A stretch of DNA of 64,000 bases, taken from Aldrovandia affinis (lineage: Eukaryota > Chordata > Actinopteri > Notacanthiformes > Halosauridae). The first letter of the stretch is position 1. Every line of letters begins with the position of its first letter. Of the stretch, positions 11,472-23,060 are shown piece by piece. The translations under genes and the position numbers were made by a program. The DNA is taken from NCBI GenBank assembly GCA_029706075.1, contig JAINUG010000026.1:3393001-3457000 (forward strand). Direction: 5' to 3'. The notes beneath the pieces were generated by a model. That model saw only the letters and a program-made list of their open reading frames with translations, ran no database searches and was not told the DNA's origin.

Positions 11472-12598
11472 TATATAGTACTAACCAACTAATCTACTAA
11501 CATTAGGGATTTAGATTAAGTTACTAACACTACTAATCACTAATTATCTCACGCTTCTAACTATCGCTGTCATTCTCTCTCATCTCTATCGCTGTCATGA
11601 CTGAAGAAAGATAAATAAACAAAGGGAAAAAACAAACCGAACAAACACCCGTTGCCGTTGCATCGTCGCAGATAGATAACTCGTGTATCCAGAATAAATG
11701 CCTTTACTGAAGAAACAAACCCGAGGTGCTACAGCGGCGACACACATAAAAAAGCATCAATAATAATAACCTCAATAACCTGCAATATTATTTAGGAAAA
11801 TAGCAACATTTTACTCACCAAAAATCCTTATTATTTGTACACAAAATCCATCCTCCTTTCTTTCCTCAAAAAGAGTTCAATTACTCTGTCGTACAGATTA
11901 TCCGTGTGTTTCAGTTCCATCAAGAAGTCCTTTTCTATCGCCATCGAAGCTAATGCTGAAAGTCGAGCCTGCCCTGTCTATTTCTGGCATAAGTTTTAAT
12001 TCGCTTTAGGGCTGAAAATGTCCGCTCAAATGTCTGAATCACAGACTGATGTTAATTATATTTTGTCCATGAATACTTATTAAATCATTCCAAATGGTCT
12101 GTCCGCTTCCTTTCATAGCTTTTCCCCTGGTTGCGGTGCTTCCAGACGTGTAATTTCATATTAAAGCATTTAACCAATCACATTACATCATAGACTATCC
12201 AATCAAAGGGTGTGAATACGCTGACGTTACCTAGGCCTTCTAAAAGGCCTTCGTGTCCCCAACTCAAAATCTGATTGGTTGAAGCAACAGTTTGATCAAC
12301 ACTTATTTTATGCTACAGGGCCTGCAGAACTGATTGTGAAGGCCTCCAGGCAGATTTCTTTGACCCTGGCAACAAATGATGTCTGAAATGTGATTGGTTA
12401 AATGCTTTAATATGAAAATACACGTCTGGATGCAGCGCAACCAGGGGAACAGCTATGAAAGAAAGCGAACAGACCATTTGGAATTATTTAATAAGTATTC
12501 ATGGACAAAATATAATTAACATCAGTCTGTGATTCAGATATTTTTTAGGCCAGCAGAGAAGGCCTTGCAGGCCCTGACGGCCCACCACTGACTGAAGC

Positions 12599-12713
12599 AA
12601 TTCAGGTTAAGTACCTTGCTCAAGGGTACAACGGCAGTGTCCCATCTGGGGATTGAACCTGCAACCTTAACGTTACAAGCCCAGTTCCCTAACCATTATA
12701 CCACACCGCCGCC
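12599..12713 (-). repeat. SINE, tRNA-like head half
   Basis: The continuation of the SINE at 9450-9556. On the minus strand it starts ggcggcggtgtggtataatg, with A box tggtataatggttag and B box gcaggttcaatcccc. Together the two halves make a SINE of about 215 bases with a target duplication at the split. Confidence 0.8.
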
Positions 12714-13522
12714 TATATACTATTTTTAAGCTAAAATGGTATTGTGATGGTTTTTCAACAATTTCAAATCCGTATTCAAAAATATACCAGCACAGTTGTG
12801 CTGTAGGCTACATTATATCGAACTTAGCACAAACACATTGCATACAAGAAAGAATCAACAATAACAAAAATATGGAAACAAACACGTAAGTATTAAGCTT
12901 GGTGACATCACTTCAGTCATTGAAATTGGAGTTGACTTGGAAATTGGAATCAAATTGGACTATATCTCGGCCATGCAGCCATCTGCGTGATGCTATTAGG
13001 GTGGGGCACGATCATCTACACCGTCATTTTCAAAAGGGGCAAACTTTGCTTAAAAAAACCCCCCGATTTTAATCCCCGTCAATTAAACTAAACGGTAACT
13101 ACAAACTACAGACAGAGAAGGCAGTGAATGATATGTAATTGTCGTGATATTAAACACTATGTGCAATTAACTAGCGCCAACTATTGACAATTTCATGGTG
13201 TCAAATATCTGTCACTGTTTATTAGCTCAAACCGAATTATTCCCAACAATCTTAATGTTATACGCATCGAACATTATTCTATATAACTTAGAATATTGCA
13301 CCTACAGTTAATTAAACAGATACTGGATACTTTCATACTTAAAAAAGATATATTTCACGAACTATTAAATCGTGACCAACTAGTTCGCTAGCCATTATTA
13401 TCGACTGTGTTAAGACAGTAGATGGGACAGTTTAAGCCACGATCAAGGTACTTTTGCGTAATTTTCGTGATCGATGAAGATGCAAGAAGCCCTTCTACAA
13501 TAACACGGCCAAACAACTCTCT
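12714..13522. other. Unassigned sequence upstream of zbtb11
   Basis: AT-rich DNA without a convincing reading frame or recognised repeat. Confidence 0.4.
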
Positions 13523-13690
13523 GGTTCTCTGTGGCTCAGTTGGTAGAGGACAGCGTTGGCAACGCTTAGGTTGTGGGTTCATTTCCCACTGGGACCACAT
13601 ATACAGAAAAATGTATGCGTTCACTACTGTAAATCGCTTTGGATAAAAGCGTCTGCTAAATGGCATATTATTATTATTATCATATTATTA
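13523..13690 (+). repeat. HpaI-like tRNA-derived SINE
   Basis: Head ctgtggctcagttggtagag, B box gtgggttcatttcccac (one base off consensus), body with atgtatgcgttcactactgt, tail gctttggataaaagcgtctg and ctaaatggc, then a TTA/TTAT repeat. Plus orientation. Same family as 7653, 15048 and 38744. Confidence 0.85.
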
Positions 13691-14066
13691 TTATTAACTC
13701 CCCACGTCACGTTATCCTAAGGGCACACAATGAGCTCATGGGACAGGTAATATGGCGTCTAAAATGCCTCATCGCTGCGTCTGACTAGCCAATCCAGCAC
13801 GGTGTGCCGCCTCTAATGACGAAACATCCGGTTGTGCAGCAGCCATTTTGTATGTCCATGCAAGTCCATCCCTCACGGTCGAAAACAGCAGTTCCTCCTT
13901 GGACGTTAATTATAAATATTGCAATTTTGTAGACTTATTACTGGTTTATTGGTATTGATAACTGATCGAAATTTGTAATACACCTTTACGAAGAAGAGGC
14001 TTCTGCCTGCGGCGTATGTGCCAGATTCCTGTCGTGTAACCGCTTGTCTAGGGTCGGGGGGTAGCT
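13690..14066 (+). promoter_or_regulatory. zbtb11: Probable zbtb11 promoter and 5' UTR
   Basis: Lies directly upstream of the zbtb11 start codon. It holds GCCATTTTG at 13842-13850 (a YY1-like core often found near TATA-less start sites) and an ETS-like CATCCGG just before it at about 13825. No TATA box is evident. Promoter assignment is inferred from position and motifs only. Confidence 0.45.
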
Positions 14067-17000
14067 ATGTCGAATGAGGAGAGCTACCTGGCAATCCAAC
14101 GGTATCTGACTGACGAGCGTGAACCGTACGCGCCGGGCACTCAGGGCAATGCCAAGAGAAAAATTCGCAAGGCGGCCACATGCTATGTAGTGCGAAGCGG
14201 GACGTTGTACTATCAGCGGCGGCAGAAAGGCCTTGACGAATTTACCGAGCTGGAAGTTGTGCTGCAGGCCGGGCGACGGAAGGAACTCATCGACGAGGCA
14301 CACATCACTGCCGGAGGAGAGCACCTCAACCAGCATCAGACCTGGGACACAATATCTCAAAAGTACTGGTGGAGAGGTAAAAATGTAGCTAGTAATTTAG
14401 ACTTTATTTGAATGATCAAATGCTGTGTTAGCAAGCTACTATTTTTGTTTTGAACATGAAGACATTCGCCTTAGCAAGTTGTCATTTGTCCACCTGTTTT
14501 AGTCAAGTGTCAGTGTCTTTGTACTTACTCTATTATCATAATACGTGTAAAAAAAGGACATGGAAATCCCTCAATGTGTTGAATCGAATAATTTCCCCAT
14601 ACCTCAACTGTTGATCATGGATTCGTTGAAGATTGCAGTAGCTATCTTGTTACGTTTAATCTTTTTTTAATTTGTGAACAGATTTATAATTGGCATTAAG
14701 AAATACGAGGTATTACACTGGCACACAAAATGTACAGCTCCGATATTTTGAGATATCTTGACGTTTTGCTGCTTTTCGAGATGGTATCTCTTCCTTTGTG
14801 CATATGCTACAAGCATGACAACCTAACATTGTTATATTTGGTTAAACACTGCAAACATAAATCGGGTATGGATGTTGACAAATCCTGACGCAGCTGTACA
14901 TGTATCGTGATGCAGCTAAGATTGGAATGGCTATACGATATCTACTCTAAAAATGTCCAAGAACAATGCAGCTTAGTCTGACTCAACAGAACAGTGTTCT
15001 CTGTAATAGAAATTGCATAAACTGCAGCTTGATGTATTATGATTTTTGTGGTTCTGTGTAGCTCAGTAGGTAGAGCATGGTGCTGACAACGCTTAGATTG
15101 TGGGGTTGATTCCCATTGGGGCCACATATACTGAAAAATATGCATTCACTACTGCAAGTCACTTTGGATAAAAGCGTCTGCTAAGGCTTTGGCAAACGCT
15201 CTGGATAAGAGCGTCTGCCAAATGCCTGTAATCTAAATGACTTTTTGGGGCTTTTTCTTTAGTTATTTAAATGAAGGTACCCAATGCACTACCGAACATT
15301 GTATAGGTCTGATACTAAATACTGCAGAAAATGACATTTATAGGCTTACACTGTACTCAAGTTAGCATGCAAGAAAGCTTGCCTTTTCTCAACATAAGTT
15401 GTAATACAAATACCTAACTAGAAAAAATGTGAGCACAATATGACCTTGACTTTAAAAGGCAGTTGAAAAAACTTGTAAAAGGAACAAATTAATACGGTGG
15501 TCCAATGAAATATACATAGATGCATTTATGAATGGGAAATGCTCAAACTGTAAAATAACATTTCAAAGGAAAATTGATATTCAGATGGAAATTTGTGCAA
15601 CATTGTTATGCAAACCAAAAATGTTTAGTTAGTATTAGAGTTCAGTTGACTAATATTTTAAGTCCAGGTATAATATCTCTGGTGTGCTCAGGTATCTTGA
15701 AGCAGGTGAAGGACTACATTAGAGAATGCAGTCAGTGCCAAGGGAAGCAGGACCGAGGACGGGGGTGGGCGGAGGATGCCACGGGGACACCACTTGGACG
15801 GAGACGAGGGAGACGCCGGACGGCTGCTTTTCATGACCTTGACGAAGAGAACGAGGAGGAGGAGGAGGAGGAGGAGGACCATGGCCTTTCCGAGCCCCAG
15901 TCCGGCCATCAAAAGTCCTCCAGGAACCCCCCCGCTATGGCCAAGCATGAGCTTGTCTTTGTTAGTATCCCGTTATGAGGCACTTCCTGTTGTCATACCA
16001 TGAGCACCTACACCAACATGTCATCATGTCGACTGTATTAGATTACTCAAGGACACCGTACATATTTATAAAACGACTTTTGTAAAGCCTGATTTGAACT
16101 GGAGGGGGGTAAATACAGAACTTTTGGGGTGCCGACACTCCTGAGACAGGACCTATTCAGGACTAGATCAAGAGACCAGGTGTTAACACTACAAGACATC
16201 TTTCCTGCCAGTAGATATGTAAAATTTAGCAGAATTTGAGATGTAGATTGTACTGTGAGTTCTGGTGCTGCAGTGACCACCTGTGTGAGATTGCATTAGT
16301 CACTCTCTTCTCTGGTGTCTCATTCTGCTAAAGCAGCACAAATAGGCTGAAGTGACAATGATTTCTGTGCATGGAGGCCAGGATTTTATTTAATGTGAGT
16401 GTGTTTGGCTAATCTTTCTCCTCCTGGTTTTTGGTTGATTGGCAGGTGGACAGCAAGGGTATTGTGAAGCAGTTCCTTCCCAAACATGGGCAGACTATGC
16501 TGGACAAGCTGAATCAGCAACGCCTCCACAACCAGTTCTGTGACATCACATTGCTGATCGAGGGGGAGGAGTTCCGTGCCCACAAATCTGTATTGGCCGC
16601 CTGTAGTGACTACTTCAGCCAACTCTTTATTGAAAAGGGGGCTTTGTCCAGCCATGAGGCTGTGGTCGACCTCTCAGGTGAGCAAGGCGGAAATCACAGC
16701 GGTGTCGGTCAATGGCTTTGATTGCAGTGTGGGAGTGGTTACTAAGAAAGAGGTTGTGAGTAAATTCTTTGATTGTGAGAAGAAATACCTCCAAAGCTCA
16801 TTTTTTACATTTTACATTTTAAGCATTTAGCAGACACTCTTATCCAGAGCGACTTACAAGATGTGCATTAATACATGGTAGGAACAATCATAGTTAGCGC
16901 ACGAGATCAGTGCAGGAATACAGCAATGGACATAATTGCAGGCATCTGCGTACCATACCTGTAACACCGGGAAGGAAAAGGTTAGTGAATTATTATTATT

Positions 17001-20000
17001 ATTATTATTTTTATTTATTTTTTTGGGAGTATAGTGTTGAACAAGTAAACAGTGGTGAAGACAATTTAGCTAGATGGACAGAGTTCAGTGGTAGTGGAGT
17101 CTGAAGAGGTGGGTTTTGAGTCTCTTGCGGAAGATCGCAAGTGACTCCGCGGTCCTGACTGATTGCGGAAGGTCATTCCACCAGCGAGGGATCAGGACAG
17201 AGAAGAGGCGAGACCGCGAGGAGCGCCTGCCAGGCACCCGGAGGGAAGGGACAGTGAGTTTACCAGAGGAGGCGGAGCGGAGGGGTCTGGGAGGTGTGTA
17301 GGGAGTGATGAGTGACTGTAGGTATGGGGGAGCAGTACCTCTGGCCACTTGAAAAGCAAGCACCAATGACTTGAATCTGATGAGTGCTGCGATGGGGAGC
17401 CAGTGCAGAGAGGAGAGTAGAGGGGTGACGTGGGTGAACTTCGGCTGGTTGAACACCAGACGAGCGGCAGCGTTCTGGACTAGTTGCAGTGGCTTGATGG
17501 CGCAGGCCGGAAGGCCTGCCAGCAAGGAATTGCAGTAGTCCAGACGTGAGATCACCGTTGGGATGTCCATCTTGATAATGAGGTCCAGTCTGAAATGGTT
17601 GTCTCTCTTTCCCAGGCTTCAGTAAGTCCAGTTTCCTACCCTTGCTGGAGTTCGCCTACACCTCTAGCCTGACATTCAACTTCTGTGTGATGGCAGAAGT
17701 GGCCACACTGGCTCGCCACCTGCTGATGGCTGAGGTGCTGCAGCTCTGTGAGTCTGTGCACAAGCAGGTGGAGGAGCAAAGGCTCATGGTCTACCACAAA
17801 GGAGATGTCCACACTGTAGTGTCTGGTTCGTCTGTGATGCCCCAAGCCCCCACGGAGGAAGGGGGAGTGTATATGGTTACGGTGCAGAGTGACGGCCAAG
17901 CAGTGGTTAGTCATGGCGGGGACATGGGGACAGATGAGGCCCTGGATGTGGTCACTCCCGGCGGGGAACTGGGGACAGACGAGTCCCTGGCTGTGGTCCC
18001 TCCTGGTGGGAACGTAGGGGCAGACCAACCCTTGGCTGTGGTCACCCCTGTTGGAGAGGTGGGGACAGGTGAGCCTCTGGCTGTGGTCATTCAGGAAGGA
18101 GAGGGTGGGGCAGGTGAGACCCTGGCTGTGGTCTCTGCCTGCTGGTCAGCAGAGGAACCCCAGGTTGGTGACATTCCGGCTGAGGCAGAGGGGTTGGAGG
18201 GGTCGGAGGGGTTGGAGAAAGGACCAGAGCCAGAGGCTTTCATCATAAGTGTGGATCCTGGGAAAGTGGCCCCAACGGAGGCGGTGCGGCTGGAGGCCAC
18301 AGTGCCCACTACAGTGCGGGAGGAGGTAGCGGCAATCATTGTGGATCCGACTCCACCGCCCTCCAAACGCAAGCGAGGGCGTCCTGCCAAGGTGAAGCAG
18401 GGAGTGGTGCTGGTGGTGGAGGAGGCTCCAGTGGTTCCAGAGTCCAGTCCCGCCCCCGAGGGAAAGGTGGAAGGGGAGGAGGGTCTGGCCGATGACACCT
18501 ACAAGAGCCGCCTTCGCCAGCGCTTTCTCGGAGAGGGGCGCTACGTCCGTCTGCATATGGGCCTGGAGGAACAAGTGCAGGACAAAAAAGGAACACAGCC
18601 CCCTCAATCTGGTATCCAGAAGGTTGGAAAAACACTTGCACACACCTTCGCTTTCAGATTTACACTAGGGATGTTAATGATTAATCAATGATCGATTAAT
18701 CGGCGTTAAGAATTTGATGGATCAAGCATATCAAATGAACGATTATGTATCACAGCACAGCCGAGTTATCTGATAGCACAAACTCTAGTGAGTGTAATAA
18801 TATTGCTTTAAACAACAGTTAAAACCTTGTTGATTTTATCAAACGTATCTAGCAATATTTCACAAAAGAAAATTTACAACGACAAAACATTTTTGTTATA
18901 TTTTGTATAGCCTAACGTTACCTCAGCCGACAATAGCGTAGTCTCTTGAATTCGCTAAACATGCCTAACGTTACTTCCGCATTTCCATAGACTGGCAAAG
19001 TTGGCACGACAGTATTTATGCATCCCCGGGACATTGTTTTTGTTGGAACGGGTGTTCTCAGTGGCTGGTCTTACCATGAACAGGCTGTGCACACAGCTCA
19101 CCCCCGAACACGTGGATATGCTTATATTCTTAAATAAAAACCAGTAAGGGGACAAGTTGGGACTCAGAAGTTAGGAGATAGGCTTCCCCCCCAAGTTGCC
19201 ACGCCTCCGCTGTCGGACAGCCATTTTCATTTAAAAAGGAATATTGTTTTCGTTGTTAGGCCTACTGAATGGTGTTTCATTTCCTTCATAATTCTTATTG
19301 TTTCATGCTGTTAAAATAGGCCGTGTCTCAAAAGTTAGAATAAAGCTTTGATTGAAGAAAAAAAATGCATTTTGTATTCTCTGTCATACGTGACATTTTG
19401 CGTTTGTTTTTTTAAAAAGATTAATCGATGAATTTGTTAACGTGGGCAACGATCGACCAAGGACCTTTCTTTAAATTAGCATCCCTAATTTACACATACA
19501 CAAACACTCACACAATTTTCTGTATTTAAACGTTTTTTAGCAAGTCTTTGCCTGCAGGTGCCTGTAGTGTCTGTCTGTCTGTGTCTGTAGGTGGCTCAGA
19601 GGCTGGTGAAGCGAGGTCGTCTGATACAACCAACTAGGAAACGGGGGGCGGGGACAGTGGAGGAGGAGGAGCAGCAGCAGCCTGGGACTGACCAGGCAGA
19701 ACCTGAGGGCGTGGCAGATGGCGGAGCGGAAGGCGAGCACACGTGTTCAGAGTGCAGCCAAGTGTTTCAACGGCGCTACGACCTGATTATGCATACACTG
19801 AAACACGAGAAGACCCGTGGCTACAAGTGCAATGTACGTATCAGCACCATGCGTGACATTACTGTGATACCAGTACTTTTGAGTGTGAATCCACTACGAT
19901 AGAAAGATCGGTGGGTCATTAGTGTGGGGCTATCCACAGCATAGCAGTGTGTGTCAATTTACTGTGATACCAGCACTGAGATGTTATTGTGACAGTGTTT

Positions 20001-22491
20001 CAGGGGTATTACAGTGATATCACAATGACAGTGTAGTATTGTCACGGTTTTGGGTGATTGTGTGGTTCCCACTCTGCAGTTGTGCAATAAGGAGTTCCAG
20101 TACGCCGCATCGCTACGTGCCCACCTTGCCCGACACAAGCGGCAGAAGACGCAGCGGACAGCAACGGTCCGGGGGACCACCGAGGATGAGGACGCCGGTG
20201 ACAGCAAGGCCAAGGGACGCACTAAAAGGGAGTTTGTTTGTGACATCTGTGGCAAGACCCTGCCCAAGCTCTACTCTCTGCGCATCCACATGCTGAACCA
20301 CACCGGCGTGCGGCCCCACACCTGCAGGGTGTGCGGCAAGTCCTTTGCACACAAGCACAGTCTGAAGATGCACCGCGTGCTGCACGACACGCTCAAGCAG
20401 TTTCACTGCTCCCTCTGCGACAAGTCCTTCGTCAGTAAGAGGAGCCTGGAGGAGCACACCAGCATCCACACTGGTCAGTCAACACACCACCCAGCACCCC
20501 TCTCAACAAAACCCACACCCTCACACGCCCCTGTCAGGAGCACTCCACACCACCTACACCAGTCAGTCAACACCACCCACCCTCACACACCACTCAGTCA
20601 ACACCACCCAGTACCCTCACACACCACCTACACGGGTCAGTCAACACCATCCACACTCCACACCACCTGCGCCTGTCAATTTTGAAGATCTTTACAGTTG
20701 TCACAATGTACACACCAATGACATTCTTAAATTATGTAGGGGAGAGGTGTATGTGTTATACAGCCGTGTAAGGGCTGACTGCAGTGACAAAGGAGTCTTG
20801 TGAGTAACTTACAGTTGTTGTATTCAAGTGAGTAAATGGGTTAACCAATGGGTTAAATGTTAACCATCAGCTTTTTCCCCAAAAAGGTGAGTCTAAGTAC
20901 CTGTGCACAACATGCGGGAAGTCTTTCCACCGAGCGTCTGGGCTGAGTAAGCACCTAAAGAGACACCAGCCCAGACCCGAGGTGCGGGGGTTCCCTTGTT
21001 CCCAGTGAGTACCTGCTTCAAATGCAGACACCCACACACATGCATCCACAGCGTCTCAGTGAGGCACGGGGGCTAATTGTCTCTCCATCCTGCTCTCTTC
21101 CCTCCGATTCAGCTGTGATAAGAGTTTCTATGAGGCCAAAGACCTGCAGCAACACATGAACAAGCACCTGGGGCTCAAGCCCTTCCAGTGCCAGGTCTGT
21201 GGAAAGTGCTACAGCTGGAAGAAGGACTGGTACTCGCACGTTAAGTCCCATAGCGTGGCTGAGCCTTTCAAGTGAGTGACCCTCCAGTGGTAATTGATCG
21301 TGTTCTTGCCTGTCTCCACGGCCATGTCTCTGAATTGATGTCCTTGCCTTACGTCCCCAGGTGTAATATCTGCGGGAAGGAGTTCTTTGAGAAGGCCCTC
21401 TTCCGGAGACACGTGAAGAAGGCGACTCACGGGAAAAAGGGCAGAGTGAAGCAGAACCTGGAGAGAGAGTGTGAGCACTGTGGCAGGAAGTTCACCCAGC
21501 TGAGAGAGTACAGGCGCCACATCAATAACCATCAGGGTGAGCAACACACAGGCACATATGCGTACAAACGCACCTGCACACACAGGCCCAGGTGCATGCA
21601 CACGTAGACATACACACGTACAGATATGCACACACACAGAGTGAGTCCCGGCACAACATTAGTAAGCATCAGGATAACAATCATACAAACAAACCGTACA
21701 TACGCTCACTGCACCCACACTGACTTGCTCACTACATGCACACAATCCCATTCTCTTACACTCTCCAAGTACTGTATATAAACAGCCGTACACACCATAC
21801 ATAATAATGAATAGGTCACTCAGTGTTGCCCATTCTCCAGTAGTGAAAAGTAAGGCTGTAGCTGAACCGTTACACCCCTAGTGAAAAGGCAATTGAATGT
21901 TCAGATCCTCACCTCTGACCTTTCACCCTAGGCGTGAAGCCATTTGAGTGCCTGACGTGTGGCGTTGCATGGGCTGACGCCCGCTCCCTGAAGCGTCACG
22001 TGCGCACACACACGGGCGAGCGCCCCTATGTGTGCCCCGTATGCCAGGATGCCCACATCGACGCCCGCACACTGCGGAAGCACATGACCAAGTACCATGG
22101 CGACTACCTTCCAGGTAAGATTATGCTGGAGAAGGACACTCTGCAGTTCCACAATCAGGGCACCCAAGTGGAGCATGCCATCAGCATTTTGGCCCCCGAC
22201 CTGCTGCCCGAGCTGCGGCCGCCCGACCACCAGGCGGCCGACGAGGAGATCGAGACTGTGCTGGTCACCGAGGAGACGGTGGAGGCGGTGCAGGCAGTGG
22301 TGGGCGGGGCAGAGGAGAGCAGCGCTGTGTCCACGCTCTCAGACCAGAGCATCATGCAGGTGGTGAACTACGTGCTGTCGCAGCAGGCCTCCCTCCCCGC
22401 CGCGCCCAAGCTGGAGGAGGGGTCGCCCCACACGCCTGACCTCATACAGACTGTGGAGGTGGAGGTGGCCCACGTGGCCGAGGTTGAGTAA
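14067..22491 (+). CDS. zbtb11: Zinc finger and BTB domain protein 11
   Basis: Nuclear zinc-finger regulator. Coding exons: 14067-14376, 15692-15960, 16446-16677, 17616-18622, 19591-19833, 20080-20473, 20887-21004, 21113-21271, 21361-21536 and 21932-22491. All junctions are GT-AG and in phase, and the sum is 3468 bases (1155 residues; the human protein is about 1050). The first exon starts MSNEESYLAIQRYLTDEREP, almost as in human ZBTB11. Exons 1-2 give an integrase-like HHCC zinc motif (H at EAHI and NQHQ, then CSQCQ). Exons 3-4 give the BTB domain (NQFCDITLLIEGEEFRAHKS). Exon 4 adds a five-fold 15-residue repeat and an AT-hook-like KRKRGRPAK. Exons 5-10 give twelve C2H2 fingers. The acidic linker in exon 2 contains a run of nine glutamates. 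Introns 1, 3 and 4 hold a SINE, an L2 LINE and a hAT-type element. Polyadenylation signals AATAAA occur at 22926 and 23042. Confidence 0.96.
15048..15233 (+). repeat. HpaI-like SINE with a second tail unit
   Basis: In zbtb11 intron 1. Head ctgtgtagctcagtaggtag, B box ggggttgattcccattgg, tail cactttggataaaagcgtct at 15159-15178, followed at once by a second tail-like unit ctctggataagagcgtctgc at about 15200 ending in aaatgcctgtaat. The second unit matches the L2-type tail of the other SINE family at 9450. Confidence 0.8.
16801..17575 (-). mobile_element. L2-clade LINE, 5'-truncated, in zbtb11 intron 3
   Basis: On the minus strand it encodes the C-terminal region after the reverse transcriptase (SRLDYCNSLLAGLPACAIKP, then FTHVTPLLSSLHWLPIAA, ending RKRLKTHLFRLHYH and a stop). 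The 3' UTR runs to about 16801 and ends ctctggataagagtgtctgc, taaatgcttaaaatg and short tgtaaaat repeats. It is severely 5'-truncated with no reverse transcriptase domain. It accounts for most of intron 3, which splits the BTB domain coding region. Confidence 0.85.
17903..18127 (+). repeat. zbtb11: Five-copy 45-bp coding tandem repeat in zbtb11
   Basis: Five units of 15 codons in frame in exon 4, with pattern VVxxGGxxGxxxxLx: VVSHGGDMGTDEALD, VVTPGGELGTDESLA, VVPPGGNVGADQPLA, VVTPVGEVGTGEPLA and VVIQEGEGGAGETLA. The units differ from each other by several residues, so the expansion is not recent. I do not recall an equivalent in the human protein. It lies in the linker between the BTB domain and the fingers. 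Confidence 0.9.
18666..19487 (+). mobile_element. 822-bp non-autonomous hAT-type element in zbtb11 intron 4
   Basis: Flanked by a perfect 8-bp duplication ATTTACAC (18658-18665 and 19488-19495). The ends are inverted: TAGGGATGTTAAT on the left and, read inward from the right, TAGGGATGCTAAT. The terminal regions also carry gattaatc/atcgattaatc motifs. No open reading frame resembles a transposase. It fills 822 of the 968 bases of intron 4, starting 43 bases after the donor. Other copies are at 26199, 40305 and 55873. Confidence 0.9.
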
Positions 22492-23060
22492 TGCCCGGGG
22501 CCAAGGCAGCAGATGGCCCCAACCTCAATGGAACTGACTTGCTTTAGCCAGCTGCAGTGCACCCCGCCCGCAGGCCATGTAGTGTTTGGTGGAAACGGCT
22601 ACCTGCTAGCACTGGCTAGATTGATGGAATGGATACCAGTGATGTACACTCACAGATCAGGACCAGTAACGAGTGCATTTTTATTTTTGGTTTTTGTCTC
22701 TTTGAATCATGTATAAATTACACCTTGAGGAACTATATACATTTCCACACCCTTTCTCTTCTATATGTATACTTTTATGGTGTTCTGGTGCCATTGCTTG
22801 TGATCATGTTCACGCTATCCTACCAGGGCAGGGCAGCGTCTGGTGAACACCAGACATCCACTGAAATGTATCAAATCATCTGTAGAATGTTTTCTTTGGC
22901 CAGAATGAGGCCATTCCTCCAGAAGAATAAATCTGTTTGTTTGTTGTAGAATATGCAGCTGTGGAGTCTCCTTTGGGCCACATGGCTTCAGGCAGCACAT
23001 GTAAATAATTCTGCTTAATGCAACACAAATTAAAGAAGAAAAATAAACTTGTGTGCTTAT
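22492..23060 (+). other. zbtb11: zbtb11 3' UTR and polyadenylation region
   Basis: Sequence after the stop codon with AATAAA at 22926-22931 and 23042-23047. The end of the transcript cannot be fixed from sequence. An A-run of about 19 lies at 23175-23193. Confidence 0.5.

Larger units (their letters stand above)
9557..12590 (-). mobile_element. hAT element (ZMYM1-like) with nested Tc1
   Basis: Flanked by a perfect 8-bp duplication ACTGAAGC at 9549-9556 and 12591-12598, the hAT signature length. The ends are inverted repeats: cagtggcgggccgt on the left and, read inward on the right, cagtggtgggccgt (one mismatch). On the minus strand around 12030-11835 the sequence encodes QTFERTFSALKRIKTYARNR and, after a one-base shift, RLSALASMAIEKDFLMELKH, then a terminus ending RRMDFVYK and a stop. 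This resembles the C-terminal dimerisation region of ZMYM1-like hAT transposases. The rest of the transposase is absent. It contains a full-length Tc1 element (9849-11471) and two internal inverted repeats (9676-9723 with 11596-11643; 12034-12184 with 12387-12537). Confidence 0.85.

Noticed and set aside
15688..15948. Minus-strand leucine-rich frame
   Set aside because: Antisense of the glutamate run in zbtb11 exon 2; no homology.
18091..18643. Long minus-strand frames over zbtb11 exon 4
   Set aside because: Shadows of the GC-rich coding exon; the plus frame is conserved and splices in phase.
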